Shown piece after piece: positions 15,449 to 24,107 of a stretch of DNA of 64,000 nt; position 1 is the first letter of the stretch, and every line of letters starts with the position of its first letter. This DNA is from UBA1206 sp050953105 (GTDB taxonomy: Bacteria > Bacillota > Clostridia > Oscillospirales > CAG-382), in assembly GCA_050953105.1 (NCBI GenBank), contig JBMNMA010000001.1, forward strand, positions 372,001 through 436,000. Direction: 5' to 3'. Under the pieces are notes generated by a model, which had not been told where the DNA came from, did no database searches, and saw nothing but the letters and a program-made list of their open reading frames with translations. Made by a program: the position numbers and the translations under genes.

Positions 15449-15589
15449 GCAAATCGAAGTACGGGCAATAAAAAGCAAAAGTTTTTAACACCGGAACCGT
15501 TTGATTTATATTTTGGTTATGTAAATGATGGAATGCTTTATTTCTGTTTAAGATATACCCATTTTCAATTGACAAATGTTTTTAAGTGA
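15449..15589 (+). pseudogene. C-terminal gene remnant
   Basis: A 46-codon open stretch without a start codon, encoding FLTPEPFDLYFGYVNDGM and a hydrophobic tail ending in a stop just before a terminator. It reads like the end of a protein, family unknown. It lies in the otherwise gene-free stretch 15427-15807; the rest of that stretch (15630-15807) shows nothing I can name. Confidence 0.35.
15569..15584. repeat. Right copy of 16-bp direct repeat
   Basis: TTGACAAATGTTTTTA, identical to 14187-14202. Confidence 0.6.
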
Positions 15590-15628
15590 AAAACTCCTTA
15601 CCGCATTGATTGGCGGAAGGAGTTTTTT
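15589..15628 (+). terminator. Terminator closing the PPOX remnant operon
   Basis: AAAACTCCTT(A)CCGC / GGCGGAAGGAGTTTT stem with a run of T on the plus strand. Confidence 0.8.
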
Positions 15629-15807
15629 ATATGCTTGTTTTATATAGTTTTATACATATTTAAAGGAAACTATTTTGATACAAACGCTATCGGCAACATA
15701 CGCTACGTTAAATCCTGTTTGTAGATGTGCAAGGTGTCAAGTCGTGATCTTAAGTAATGTTCGCCGTCCGGTAATATAAACCTTTATATAGTTTCTATTG
15801 CTGCTCT

Positions 15808-16680
15808 TTATTTATCCGCAAAAAACACCATAGGAGAAACGCCTTTGTTGCGCTTAAAGGCCTTTGAATATGCCTGGGGTGTTGCAAAGCCCACCTTTGC
15901 CGCCGCGTCGGAAATACTCATCCCCAGATCCCTGACAAGGCGGATACTTTCCTCGATCCGCCTTCCGGCTATGTAATGGCGGAGAGTCATACCCATCTGC
16001 TTTTTAAAGCTGGAAGAAAGATAAGCCGGGTTATAACCGTGTTTTTTTGCGATATCGGCAATATTGCCGAGAGTGCAGATATTTTCGTCAATGAAGGCCT
16101 TAACCGCATAAATCGAAATACCCACAACCTCCTTTTTTTCCGACGAAAGCAGGGATTTTTTATCATCATCGATAAAATAACGCATTACGTGGATTACAAG
16201 CTGGGCAATAAGGCTTTCTATCATTAACCTGTTTGCAATTTTACGGTTGTAATATTCGTCAAAACAGCGGTTGAAGATAAGCATCAGGTCATTGTCGCCT
16301 TTTAATATATCCCGGGGGGCGCCGGCGTAAAAGGCATCGATAAGTGCCATGTCCTCTGTATCGTTACGGGCAATGCCAAAACCAATGAACATATACCTGA
16401 AACGGGTTATCGCCCTTATTTTATGGTTGGAGTTTAAAGGGGTTAAATAAACATCCCCCTCTTTTACAACGGTATCAACTCCATCGACGGTGTTAATGCC
16501 CTCGCCGCTTATGACAAAGGTTATTTCATAACACCACTGATGGTGGGTATCGCATATATAGCCGGGTTCGCAGGTGACTTCCCCCATCTGATACATTTTA
16601 AACCTACCCACAGTGTCGGGATCGGTGCAAAACGACTGCTCGTATTCGTAGCTTTTACCTGAAACGAGTTTGGATCTCAT
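15808..16680 (-). CDS. AraC family transcriptional regulator
   Basis: 290 residues from the ATG at 16680, where GAGGAGGG gives an ideal ribosome site. The N-terminal half is an AraC-type cupin (VISGEGINTVDG, EGDVYLTPLNSNHKI), the last about 100 residues hold two helix-turn-helix units (NIADIAKKHGYNPAYLSSSF and SISDAAAKVGFATPQAYSKAF). Such regulators sense sugars. It is divergent from the nucleoside hydrolase-SBP-beta-helix run and most likely controls it; the promoters lie back to back in the 253-base gap. Confidence 0.9.
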   Translation of the reverse strand: MRSKLVSGKSYEYEQSFCTDPDTVGRFKMYQMGEVTCEPGYICDTHHQWCYEITFVISGEGINTVDGVDTVVKEGDVYLTPLNSNHKIRAITRFRYMFIGFGIARNDTEDMALIDAFYAGAPRDILKGDNDLMLIFNRCFDEYYNRKIANRLMIESLIAQLVIHVMRYFIDDDKKSLLSSEKKEVVGISIYAVKAFIDENICTLGNIADIAKKHGYNPAYLSSSFKKQMGMTLRHYIAGRRIEESIRLVRDLGMSISDAAAKVGFATPQAYSKAFKRNKGVSPMVFFADK

Positions 16681-16720
16681 AACACCCTCCTCGGATACGC
16701 AAAATATCGCATTGTAAGGC

Positions 16721-16749
16721 ATTATATCATATGTCTATCAATAATTCAA
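16721..16749 (-). promoter_or_regulatory. Sigma-A promoter of the AraC gene
   Basis: Reverse strand: TTGAAT (16744-16749), a 17-base spacer and TATAAT (16721-16726). Confidence 0.8.
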
Positions 16750-16828
16750 CGATATATCAGATTTTGCTTATTTCAAGTAAAAATATGAAAATATAAAATC
16801 GGGATAAGTATGAACCAATAACCGGACA

Positions 16829-16856
16829 TTGAATAACTGTGTATTATCATTATAAT
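16829..16856 (+). promoter_or_regulatory. Sigma-A promoter of the catabolic island
   Basis: TTGAAT (16829-16834), a 16-base spacer and TATAAT (16851-16856). The 79 bases between the two divergent promoters are the likely operator region. Confidence 0.8.
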
Positions 16857-16933
16857 GACATACAGAAAGACTGTTTTATGGAGAATTTTTTGTATTTTAA
16901 ACAATTTAATAAATATTAGGGAAAAGAACCGCA

Positions 16934-17842
16934 ATGAAATACACCGACAATCTTCAGGTTCCCCGCGGTAGTGTCGACGTTGTGCTGGATACCGACGCTT
17001 ATAATGAAATAGACGATCAGTTCGCTATTTCGTATCTTTTGCGCTCAAAGGATAAGTTAAATCCAAAAGCGATATACGCTGCCCCTTTTCTTAATTCCAA
17101 ATCCTCCTCCCCAAAGGACGGTATGGAAAAAAGCTATAATGAAATACTTAAAATCCTTGAGCTTGAAGGCTCTCCGGAGCTGAAAAGCGTTGTGTTTTCA
17201 GGTTCGGAAAGTTTTCTTAAAGACGAAACAACCCCGGAATATTCCCCTGCCGCATATGATCTGGTGGCAAGGGCGAAAAAATATTCACCCGAAATACCCC
17301 TTTATGTGGTGGCTATCGGTGCAATAACCAATATCGCATCGGCAATACTTATGGATCCGTCAATATGCGAAAACATAGTCGTGGTTTTTCTTGGCGGTCA
17401 TTCGCTGGATTTTAATGCCGAAGAGTTTAATATATATCAGGACCCTGCTGCTTCCCGTGTTATTTTCACTTGTCCGGCTCCCATTGTTCAGCTCCCCTGC
17501 TTGGGAGTGGTAAGCGAGCTTACTGTTTCGGGCCCAGAGCTGGATTTTTGGCTTACGGGAAAAGGCCCCCTTGCCGAATATCTTGCTAAAAATACAATAG
17601 ACGCTGCCGAAGAATACGCATCAGGCAAACCTTGGACCCGGGTGTTATGGGATGTTGCCGCCGTTGCATGGCTGTTAAACGACAACGACCGCTTTATGCG
17701 ATGGCGCATTAAACCTTCCCATACTCCAGATAAAATGTTTAATTACATTGATAATGTCCATGGCAAACCCATGACCTATGTTTACCATATATGGCGTGAC
17801 AATATTATCGAAGACTTATTTAAAAAGCTTGCCGATAATTAA
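16934..17842 (+). CDS. Nucleoside hydrolase (IUNH family)
   Basis: 302 residues, full length. The N-terminal Ca/ribose motif is present as DTDAYNEIDDQFA (Asp19, Asp21, Asp27, Asp28), a subfamily form of DxDxxxDDA with two extra residues. Later FNIYQDPAA and the C-terminal WDVAAVAWL supply the other metal- and substrate-contacting regions. The family cleaves the N-glycosidic bond of ribonucleosides; no signal peptide, so cytoplasmic. It leads the island, and the solute-binding lipoprotein starts 43 bases after its stop. Confidence 0.85.
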   Translation: MKYTDNLQVPRGSVDVVLDTDAYNEIDDQFAISYLLRSKDKLNPKAIYAAPFLNSKSSSPKDGMEKSYNEILKILELEGSPELKSVVFSGSESFLKDETTPEYSPAAYDLVARAKKYSPEIPLYVVAIGAITNIASAILMDPSICENIVVVFLGGHSLDFNAEEFNIYQDPAASRVIFTCPAPIVQLPCLGVVSELTVSGPELDFWLTGKGPLAEYLAKNTIDAAEEYASGKPWTRVLWDVAAVAWLLNDNDRFMRWRIKPSHTPDKMFNYIDNVHGKPMTYVYHIWRDNIIEDLFKKLADN

Positions 17843-17884
17843 ACAACAATACAACATCTCATGCGTAACAGAAAGGAAATGGTC

Positions 17885-19429
17885 ATGAAGAAACTCCTGA
17901 GTATTTTAGTATGTATGATGTTAGCCGCAGTAATGGTGGTATCATCCGCCTGCGGCAAAGACGACATTAAACCCTCGGAATCAACCGAATCACAGACCTC
18001 TTCTGCCGAGAGTACGGATTCCGGCACTTCCTCGGAAGATAACGGCGAATATGTTGCCGATGTGCCTATTAAAAACTTCGGCGGCACAACCATAACTTTT
18101 CTTGCCAGAAGCGACGAAGCCGGCGACTTTGCCACCTGGGACCTTGAAGGGCATCCTTCAAACAAAGAATCGGTAAACACCGCTATTGCAGAACGCAACC
18201 GCTATATCGAAGAAACATTCGGCGTGGAAATCAAGGTAATTTATACCGGCGGCAACGTAAACGGCGGCGATATGAGACAGATAATCTACAACGACTGGCA
18301 TGCCAACACCCAAAGCTATAATATTGCCTATTGCTCGGTGTATGATGCCATCGAGCTTGCCGGAGAAGGGTTGTTTTATGACCTTTCAGAGCTGGATTAC
18401 ATAGACCTTAATAAACCCTGGTGGGATATAAACGCCATGAAGAGTCTTTCCCTGGCGGACAGATACTTTTTCGGCATAGGTGATCTTTCCATTCAGATAT
18501 ACGAAACCCTTCCCTGTCTGGTTTTCAACAAAGAGCTTGTAAAGAGATACAGTCAGTATGACTTATATAAGCTTGTTGAAGAAGGCAAATGGACAATGGA
18601 TAAGCTTTACGAAATATGCAAGGACGTTTATCTGGACGATGATGATGTTCCCGGTCCTTCCGTAAAAGATATCATCGGCATAGGCGGGCAGAACGACAAT
18701 ATGTGGAACTTCTTTTACGGCTCCGGCGCCCGCACCGTACAGGTCAACAAGTACGGCGAGCCCGAACTGACGCTTATGAGCGAGAAAAATGTCAGCATTG
18801 TCACAAAGATAATGAATTTTATGAACGACCGTCAGACCTTTTTCAATGTCAATCATTATGTAGGAACACCGGGTTATAATTCCTCCCCCATAGAGTTCGT
18901 CATTAACGGGTTCAAAGAAGGCAGGATTATGTTCTACTCCGACGGCCTTCTCCATCTTGATGAGTTTGCCGACGTTGATTTTGACTTCGGCATACTCCCG
19001 ACACCCAAATATTCCGAAGACCAGGACAGCTATCACAACATTATAGGTGTATGGGGTGCCACAGCCATCGTTATCCCCACCCAGTGCCCCGATCTGGAAG
19101 CCACCACCATTGTCGCCGAGGCTATGGCGGCAAAATCCAAGAACACCGTTAGCAAGGAATACTTTGAAAAGGTGTTAAACATCCAGTCCACAAGAGATTC
19201 GGAAAGCGAAATATCCTTACGCATTATATTGAATACCAAGGGCTTTGATATGGGTTGCTGCTTTAACTGGGGTAAGCTTTCGGACGTTATCTTTAACTCC
19301 GTTTGGAACAATCAGATGACAATGGGATCCGATTACGAAATGATCGAGTCTAAAATTTTAACCGACATGAACAGCACCATTGCCAGATATACCGATCTGC
19401 CTCACTATTACGGTGAAACCGAAAACTGA
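17885..19429 (+). CDS. Extracellular solute-binding lipoprotein (ABC importer family 1)
   Basis: 514 residues from the ATG at 17885 (AAGGAAA upstream); an earlier in-frame ATG at 17861 lacks a site. Lipoprotein signal with Cys23 (VVSSAC), then a Ser/Thr/Glu linker, then a type II periplasmic-binding fold (ITFLARSDEAGDFATW, AERNRYIEETFGVEI, FFGIGDLSIQIYETLPCLVFNKEL). Members of this group bind oligosaccharides. No permease or ATPase gene lies anywhere in the window, so it must share one encoded elsewhere or act otherwise. Between a nucleoside hydrolase and beta-helix proteins it suggests uptake of glycan fragments. Confidence 0.88.
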   Translation: MKKLLSILVCMMLAAVMVVSSACGKDDIKPSESTESQTSSAESTDSGTSSEDNGEYVADVPIKNFGGTTITFLARSDEAGDFATWDLEGHPSNKESVNTAIAERNRYIEETFGVEIKVIYTGGNVNGGDMRQIIYNDWHANTQSYNIAYCSVYDAIELAGEGLFYDLSELDYIDLNKPWWDINAMKSLSLADRYFFGIGDLSIQIYETLPCLVFNKELVKRYSQYDLYKLVEEGKWTMDKLYEICKDVYLDDDDVPGPSVKDIIGIGGQNDNMWNFFYGSGARTVQVNKYGEPELTLMSEKNVSIVTKIMNFMNDRQTFFNVNHYVGTPGYNSSPIEFVINGFKEGRIMFYSDGLLHLDEFADVDFDFGILPTPKYSEDQDSYHNIIGVWGATAIVIPTQCPDLEATTIVAEAMAAKSKNTVSKEYFEKVLNIQSTRDSESEISLRIILNTKGFDMGCCFNWGKLSDVIFNSVWNNQMTMGSDYEMIESKILTDMNSTIARYTDLPHYYGETEN

Positions 19430-19448
19430 CGAAAGGCAGGCCAAGCCT

Positions 19449-21209
19449 ATGAAAACCAAACTGTTATTATTTCTGTGTCTTATATTTACATTTTCAATGA
19501 TTTTATCATCATGTATGGAAACAGCTAACGATAATTACACCGATGATGAAAAGCAGACCGCTTCGGATACAGGCGACGATATTTATTTATCACATAACTA
19601 TGTGGTTGATAACATATCAGCCCTCCGTGAACTGAAAATCACATCCGATGAAATAACCGTAACCGTTAAGGGGTATTATGCTCCCGGGGACGGCGGCGGC
19701 GGAATCTTTTATTGGGATTCATCCTCTGCAAAGCAAGACGACGGCGGTATTTACATTAAAACCGCCGAAGAAAGAGAAAAAGGCAGATTTGTCCGCTTAT
19801 GCGAGGACAATTACCGCAACGTAAAATGGTTCGGAGCCAAAGGCGACGGCAAAAGCGACGATTATACTGCCATAGCTTCGGCCATAGCAAGCCTGGGCAC
19901 CCATGGCGGCACCGTGGAGCTTCCCGGCGGAAACTATCTTATTTCCAAGTCCATTTTAATAGGCAACGGCAACGCCGGCGATACCTGGTCATCATATCAC
20001 GGTATCAAGCTTGTAGGCAGTGGCGGCGGTTTCGGCGTTCATTCCGAAGCAGTGCCCACCTATATAACCGCTTCCGCAAATATGGATGCCGTTATTAAAG
20101 TGAACGGGTTGATTTCGGGTGTTGTTATTAAAGATATGTATATCAACGGCAACCTGAAGGCCAAGACGGGTGTATATCTTAATGCTATATGCGGTCTGAC
20201 CATGTCCAACGTCCGGGTGCATCAGTTTACCGAAAAGGGTATTGCGGTTGTTGCGGGAGAAGCCCCCACCGGCAACTATAACATTTTTAACCGCTTTGAA
20301 ACCGTCAGCGTAACTACCACGGCAGACAACAGCATTTGTCTGTTCATGGACGGCTGTTATGAGGTTTCAAACGACACCTGGCTTACCACCTTTACCAACT
20401 GCTCATTTGATACGGGCGAATCCAAGGGAAGCAGCGGCGCCTATTTTAAATTCGTTGACAGTATTTCTTTCTATACCTGCAACTTTAAAGCAAAAAATGC
20501 CGAAAGCACGGGTATTGTTTTCGATGCGCTGGACAACCATGATTTTCCCTCGGGTATAGGATTCTACAACTGCTCGGTAAGCTCCACCAAGGTTATCGAG
20601 GACACCGCACACTCAATTCGTATCAACTATTTCTATGGCTTTTCCACCTCCGACGGGGAAATTATTCCCGAACACCACCGGCTTGTAGGCATTACGGACA
20701 CCGGCGTTCCCTTTAACATGGACGCTCTGGGCGACATAGGATCGGGCGGAGACGGCTCTAATCTGCCGATAAAAAAAGGCGTGGTGGATTTATACAGCAA
20801 TGCCGAGTTCATGCATTACAATCTCCATGCCACCCGCAGCACCGTGGGAGTGTTAGTCAACTGCGGCGGCACCCTCACCGGCGGTAAAGCATATATGCCT
20901 AATTATGATAACGAAATCGGTACCATACATATTAAGGTTTATAAATGGAACACCGATTACGACACCACCGTAAAGGGCGAGGTCCTGTCAAGCTACTCCT
21001 TTGTTAACTTCCAACAAAACACCTGGCTGCCCTTTGAACTTTCCGAAGCTCTGCCGGCAGATACATATCTTATAGTTTTTTCTGCAGAAGCTCCGGCCGG
21101 CGATTACGGCTGCGGTATCTGGGCACAGAAGAACGCTCACGGCATAAAAACATTTTATGACGGGGTAGAAGTCGATTTCGGCGTGGTATGCCAGATAACG
21201 GTGAGATAA
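19449..21209 (+). CDS. Right-handed beta-helix lipoprotein with C-terminal beta-sandwich (pectate lyase 3-like)
   Basis: 586 residues from the ATG at 19449; Cys22 lipobox (ILSSC). After a short linker comes a small domain GYYAPGDGGGGIFYWD...GRFVRLCEDNYRNV, then the pectate_lyase_3 / GH28-like entry NVKWFGAKGDGKSDDYTAI and a parallel beta-helix (residues about 150-430). This N-terminal module is also found in tailspike-like and GH55-type proteins. A C-terminal region of about 145 residues, absent from the paralogue at 21211, has a beta-sandwich look. No catalytic residues can be assigned with certainty; a surface polysaccharide lyase or hydrolase, or a binder, is likely. Confidence 0.8.
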   Translation: MKTKLLLFLCLIFTFSMILSSCMETANDNYTDDEKQTASDTGDDIYLSHNYVVDNISALRELKITSDEITVTVKGYYAPGDGGGGIFYWDSSSAKQDDGGIYIKTAEEREKGRFVRLCEDNYRNVKWFGAKGDGKSDDYTAIASAIASLGTHGGTVELPGGNYLISKSILIGNGNAGDTWSSYHGIKLVGSGGGFGVHSEAVPTYITASANMDAVIKVNGLISGVVIKDMYINGNLKAKTGVYLNAICGLTMSNVRVHQFTEKGIAVVAGEAPTGNYNIFNRFETVSVTTTADNSICLFMDGCYEVSNDTWLTTFTNCSFDTGESKGSSGAYFKFVDSISFYTCNFKAKNAESTGIVFDALDNHDFPSGIGFYNCSVSSTKVIEDTAHSIRINYFYGFSTSDGEIIPEHHRLVGITDTGVPFNMDALGDIGSGGDGSNLPIKKGVVDLYSNAEFMHYNLHATRSTVGVLVNCGGTLTGGKAYMPNYDNEIGTIHIKVYKWNTDYDTTVKGEVLSSYSFVNFQQNTWLPFELSEALPADTYLIVFSAEAPAGDYGCGIWAQKNAHGIKTFYDGVEVDFGVVCQITVR

Positions 21210-21210
21210 T

Positions 21211-22485
21211 ATGAAGAAGGCATTATCAATATTATTGCTGACTTCCCTTGCGGCAATTATGCTTTTAACAACTGTTTCCTGCGGAAAAAGCTCCGGAAAG
21301 GATAATTCGGATTCTTCCGATATTTCCGATAACAGTGCAGATGTTAACGAAACGGCTGCACCCTATTCATTTAACAGTATTCTTAAATTAAAAAACACCA
21401 TACCCTCCGTTGACAGTGCCACCGTGCTGGTGAAGGGTTATTATACTCCGGGGGACGGAGGCGGCGGTATGTTTTACTGGGACGCAGAATCCGAGCTTAC
21501 CCCTGATAACGGCCTTGTAATTGCCCCCAAAGGGGTTGAAAAGGGCAGGTTTATCCGCATCTGCGACAGCAGCTACCGCAACGTCAAATGGTTCGGTGCA
21601 GCGGGTACCGGCAGCGGGGATGACACCGCAGCTATAAAGAATGCCATAGCCAGCCTGCCTTCCACCGGCGGCACAATAGCTTTTCCTGGCGGGATCTATA
21701 ACGTGTCCGAAACCATAAATATCGGCAACGGCGACGGAGGTTCGGAACGCTCGACAATAAACGGCATAAAGCTTATAGGCGAGGGCGGAGGATTCGGCAT
21801 TTACGGCAACAAAGAACCGACGGTTATAAAAGCCACCAAGGAAATGGATGTGCTCCTTTCCGTCAACGGCAGAATTGCCGATGTAACCATTGAAGGGTTA
21901 TTTTTAAACGGCGGGGACATGGTTAACACCTGCCTTTACCTCAAAGCCGTCAACGGGCTGGTTGTCCGTGAGGTTTCGGTTAAACTGTTTAAAGAAACAG
22001 GAATATATCTTGTGGGAGGTACGGGTAACGGCAACGGCAACAACAATTTGCGTTTTGAAACCGTAAGTTCGGTTACTCTGTTGGATAACGGCAAATGTAT
22101 TTTTATCGACGGTGACGAAAAATCCCAGCCTACCGAAAACTGCGTGTTTATCGACTGCCGATTCGACACCCACACCACGGCAAACAGTACGGCGGGATAT
22201 ATACGCAAAGCAACCAAAACAACATTCTACCGCTGTCATTTTGCCAGATACAACAACGCATCGGATTGTCTGGTTCTTGACGCTTCCACATCCGCGAACT
22301 ATCCTTTCGGCAACGTGTTTTACGATTGTTCGGTGGGCAATATAAAAGTTATAGAAACCGAATCAAATGAAATCGGCAACCACTTCTTTTACGGGCACGG
22401 CACCTATGACAACGAGGAAGTGCCCGCCCACAGAAAGCTTGCGGGAATAACCGATACCGGCGTTCCTTTCGGGATGACCAAGTAA
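21211..22485 (+). CDS. Right-handed beta-helix lipoprotein, paralogue of the preceding gene
   Basis: 424 residues; the start codon follows the previous stop by one base. Cys24 lipobox (TTVSC) and a Ser/Asp linker. Same order as its neighbour: GYYTPGDGGGGMFYWD, YRNVKWFGAAGTGSGDD, a beta-helix, and the shared end (GITDTGVPFGM against GITDTGVPFNM). It stops where the neighbour continues into its extra domain. The pair is a tandem duplication with clear divergence, suggesting different substrates or a two-part complex. Confidence 0.8.
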   Translation: MKKALSILLLTSLAAIMLLTTVSCGKSSGKDNSDSSDISDNSADVNETAAPYSFNSILKLKNTIPSVDSATVLVKGYYTPGDGGGGMFYWDAESELTPDNGLVIAPKGVEKGRFIRICDSSYRNVKWFGAAGTGSGDDTAAIKNAIASLPSTGGTIAFPGGIYNVSETINIGNGDGGSERSTINGIKLIGEGGGFGIYGNKEPTVIKATKEMDVLLSVNGRIADVTIEGLFLNGGDMVNTCLYLKAVNGLVVREVSVKLFKETGIYLVGGTGNGNGNNNLRFETVSSVTLLDNGKCIFIDGDEKSQPTENCVFIDCRFDTHTTANSTAGYIRKATKTTFYRCHFARYNNASDCLVLDASTSANYPFGNVFYDCSVGNIKVIETESNEIGNHFFYGHGTYDNEEVPAHRKLAGITDTGVPFGMTK

Positions 22486-22508
22486 TTCGGTATACTGGGG
22501 GAATGATT

Positions 22509-24050
22509 ATGAAAATTACAGAAAACAGATGCGAGTTTAAAACCAGCGACCCTCTGCTGACGGCTATATATAATTCGGCGGTGGAAAAGAGCGAAAACAA
22601 CATTGTTAACTTTAACGGCAAACGTGCTCTGGTGGAGGGCGGCGAATACCGCAATCTTTGGCTGGAAACGCAGCCCATGGCCGGTGAGATGTATGCCAAG
22701 CGTAACCTTGAGGTGGGGTTTAACAACATAAATCTGTTTATGGATGCCATAAGCGACGAAGGTATGCTACCGGGAATGCTTTCATTTATAGACGGCGTTT
22801 ATAAGGAACACCATGATTTTATTCAGGGCTACTGTTTCCCCTATCCGGCGTTAAACATGTATTACCTTTTGGGTGAAGATAAAGAGTACCTGAAAAAGCT
22901 TTACGATGTTTTGCAAAGAAACGACAACTGGTTCTGGGAAAACCGGGAAAGCGACGGCGACGGCTGTCTTGAGGTATGGTGCCCGTGTGACACCGGCGAA
23001 GATTATTCCCAAAAATTTTTCGGCGCTCCCCACTTCTGGACTTCAAAAACACCGCCTGCCGGTGAATATCATTTCCCCCGGGAATCAATGGACATGATGG
23101 CGTATTCATACGATGCCAGAGCCACCCTTGCCGAGATTTCAGACATCTTAGGCAACGGCGAGGGGGATATGTGGCGGGAAAAAGCAGCTTATGTAAAGAA
23201 AAAGGTTAAGGAATATCTGTGGCGTGAGGAAAAGCATGCCTGCTACGACCGGGACGAAAACAACGAATTTTTTGACATTTTAGTGCATAACAACATCCGC
23301 TGTATGTATCACGGCCTGTTTGACGATGATATGGCCTACAGGTTTTTAAAATATCACCTGTTTAATCCCGAAGAATTCTGGACCCCCATGCCCCTGCCCT
23401 CTATTGCCGTAAACGACAAGGAGTTTAGAAACATCCCCGAAAACAACTGGAGCGGTCAGCCTGAAGGTTTGACATTCCAGCGCACCATACGGGCATTGGA
23501 AAATTACGGCCATTATGCGGAGCTTGTGCCTGTTGCGGAGGCTCTGTTTGAGGCTGTCGGTTATGACTGCATCTTCACCCAGCAGTTTGACCCCTTTACC
23601 AAAAAGCCCTCTTTATATAACAATCCGGGGGACTACGGCCCCACAATGCTATCTTGTCTGGAATATATGTCCCGGCTTTACGGTATAAACCGTTCAATAA
23701 ACACAATTTCCTGGGGCGCGTATGCCAAGCCAGGTATGTATTATGATTATACCCAGTCCTATGGTGAAACCGAATACCGTATAATCAACGACTCCACCAA
23801 CGCCGAAGGCTATGTAAACGGTAGAAAGGTGTTTTCGGTAAGCTGCGGCTGCCGGGTGGAAACCGACCTTAAGGGCAACGTTAGTCGTGTTATAGGGTTA
23901 CAGGGGAAAGCAGAAATGTTTAACATTTTTACCGACAGTCTAAAACTTTCGGTTAAGCTGGGACCCAACAACGTTATTAACATAGGAAAAAACAGCACCA
24001 TACCTGATACTTCGGTTAAATATGTGGCACCGCCAAAGGCACACAACTAA
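22509..24050 (+). CDS. MGH1-like (alpha/alpha)6 glycoside hydrolase
   Basis: 513 residues from the second ATG at 22509; GGGGGA sits too close to the first ATG at 22503. No signal peptide, so cytoplasmic. The pattern LVEGGEYRNLWLETQPMAGEM, LEVWCPCDTGEDYSQKF and a later SMDMMAYSYDARATLAEIS are those of six-hairpin glycosidases of the mannosylglycerate hydrolase/GH63 clan; a C-terminal beta domain (about 430-510) follows. The glycan is unknown. It stands after the beta-helix genes and could finish the degradation of the imported fragment. Confidence 0.65.
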   Translation: MKITENRCEFKTSDPLLTAIYNSAVEKSENNIVNFNGKRALVEGGEYRNLWLETQPMAGEMYAKRNLEVGFNNINLFMDAISDEGMLPGMLSFIDGVYKEHHDFIQGYCFPYPALNMYYLLGEDKEYLKKLYDVLQRNDNWFWENRESDGDGCLEVWCPCDTGEDYSQKFFGAPHFWTSKTPPAGEYHFPRESMDMMAYSYDARATLAEISDILGNGEGDMWREKAAYVKKKVKEYLWREEKHACYDRDENNEFFDILVHNNIRCMYHGLFDDDMAYRFLKYHLFNPEEFWTPMPLPSIAVNDKEFRNIPENNWSGQPEGLTFQRTIRALENYGHYAELVPVAEALFEAVGYDCIFTQQFDPFTKKPSLYNNPGDYGPTMLSCLEYMSRLYGINRSINTISWGAYAKPGMYYDYTQSYGETEYRIINDSTNAEGYVNGRKVFSVSCGCRVETDLKGNVSRVIGLQGKAEMFNIFTDSLKLSVKLGPNNVINIGKNSTIPDTSVKYVAPPKAHN

Positions 24051-24107
24051 ATTGCAAGTACATATTTTACAATATATACTTAGATGAAACAAAAAAGGAG
24101 TTCAAAC

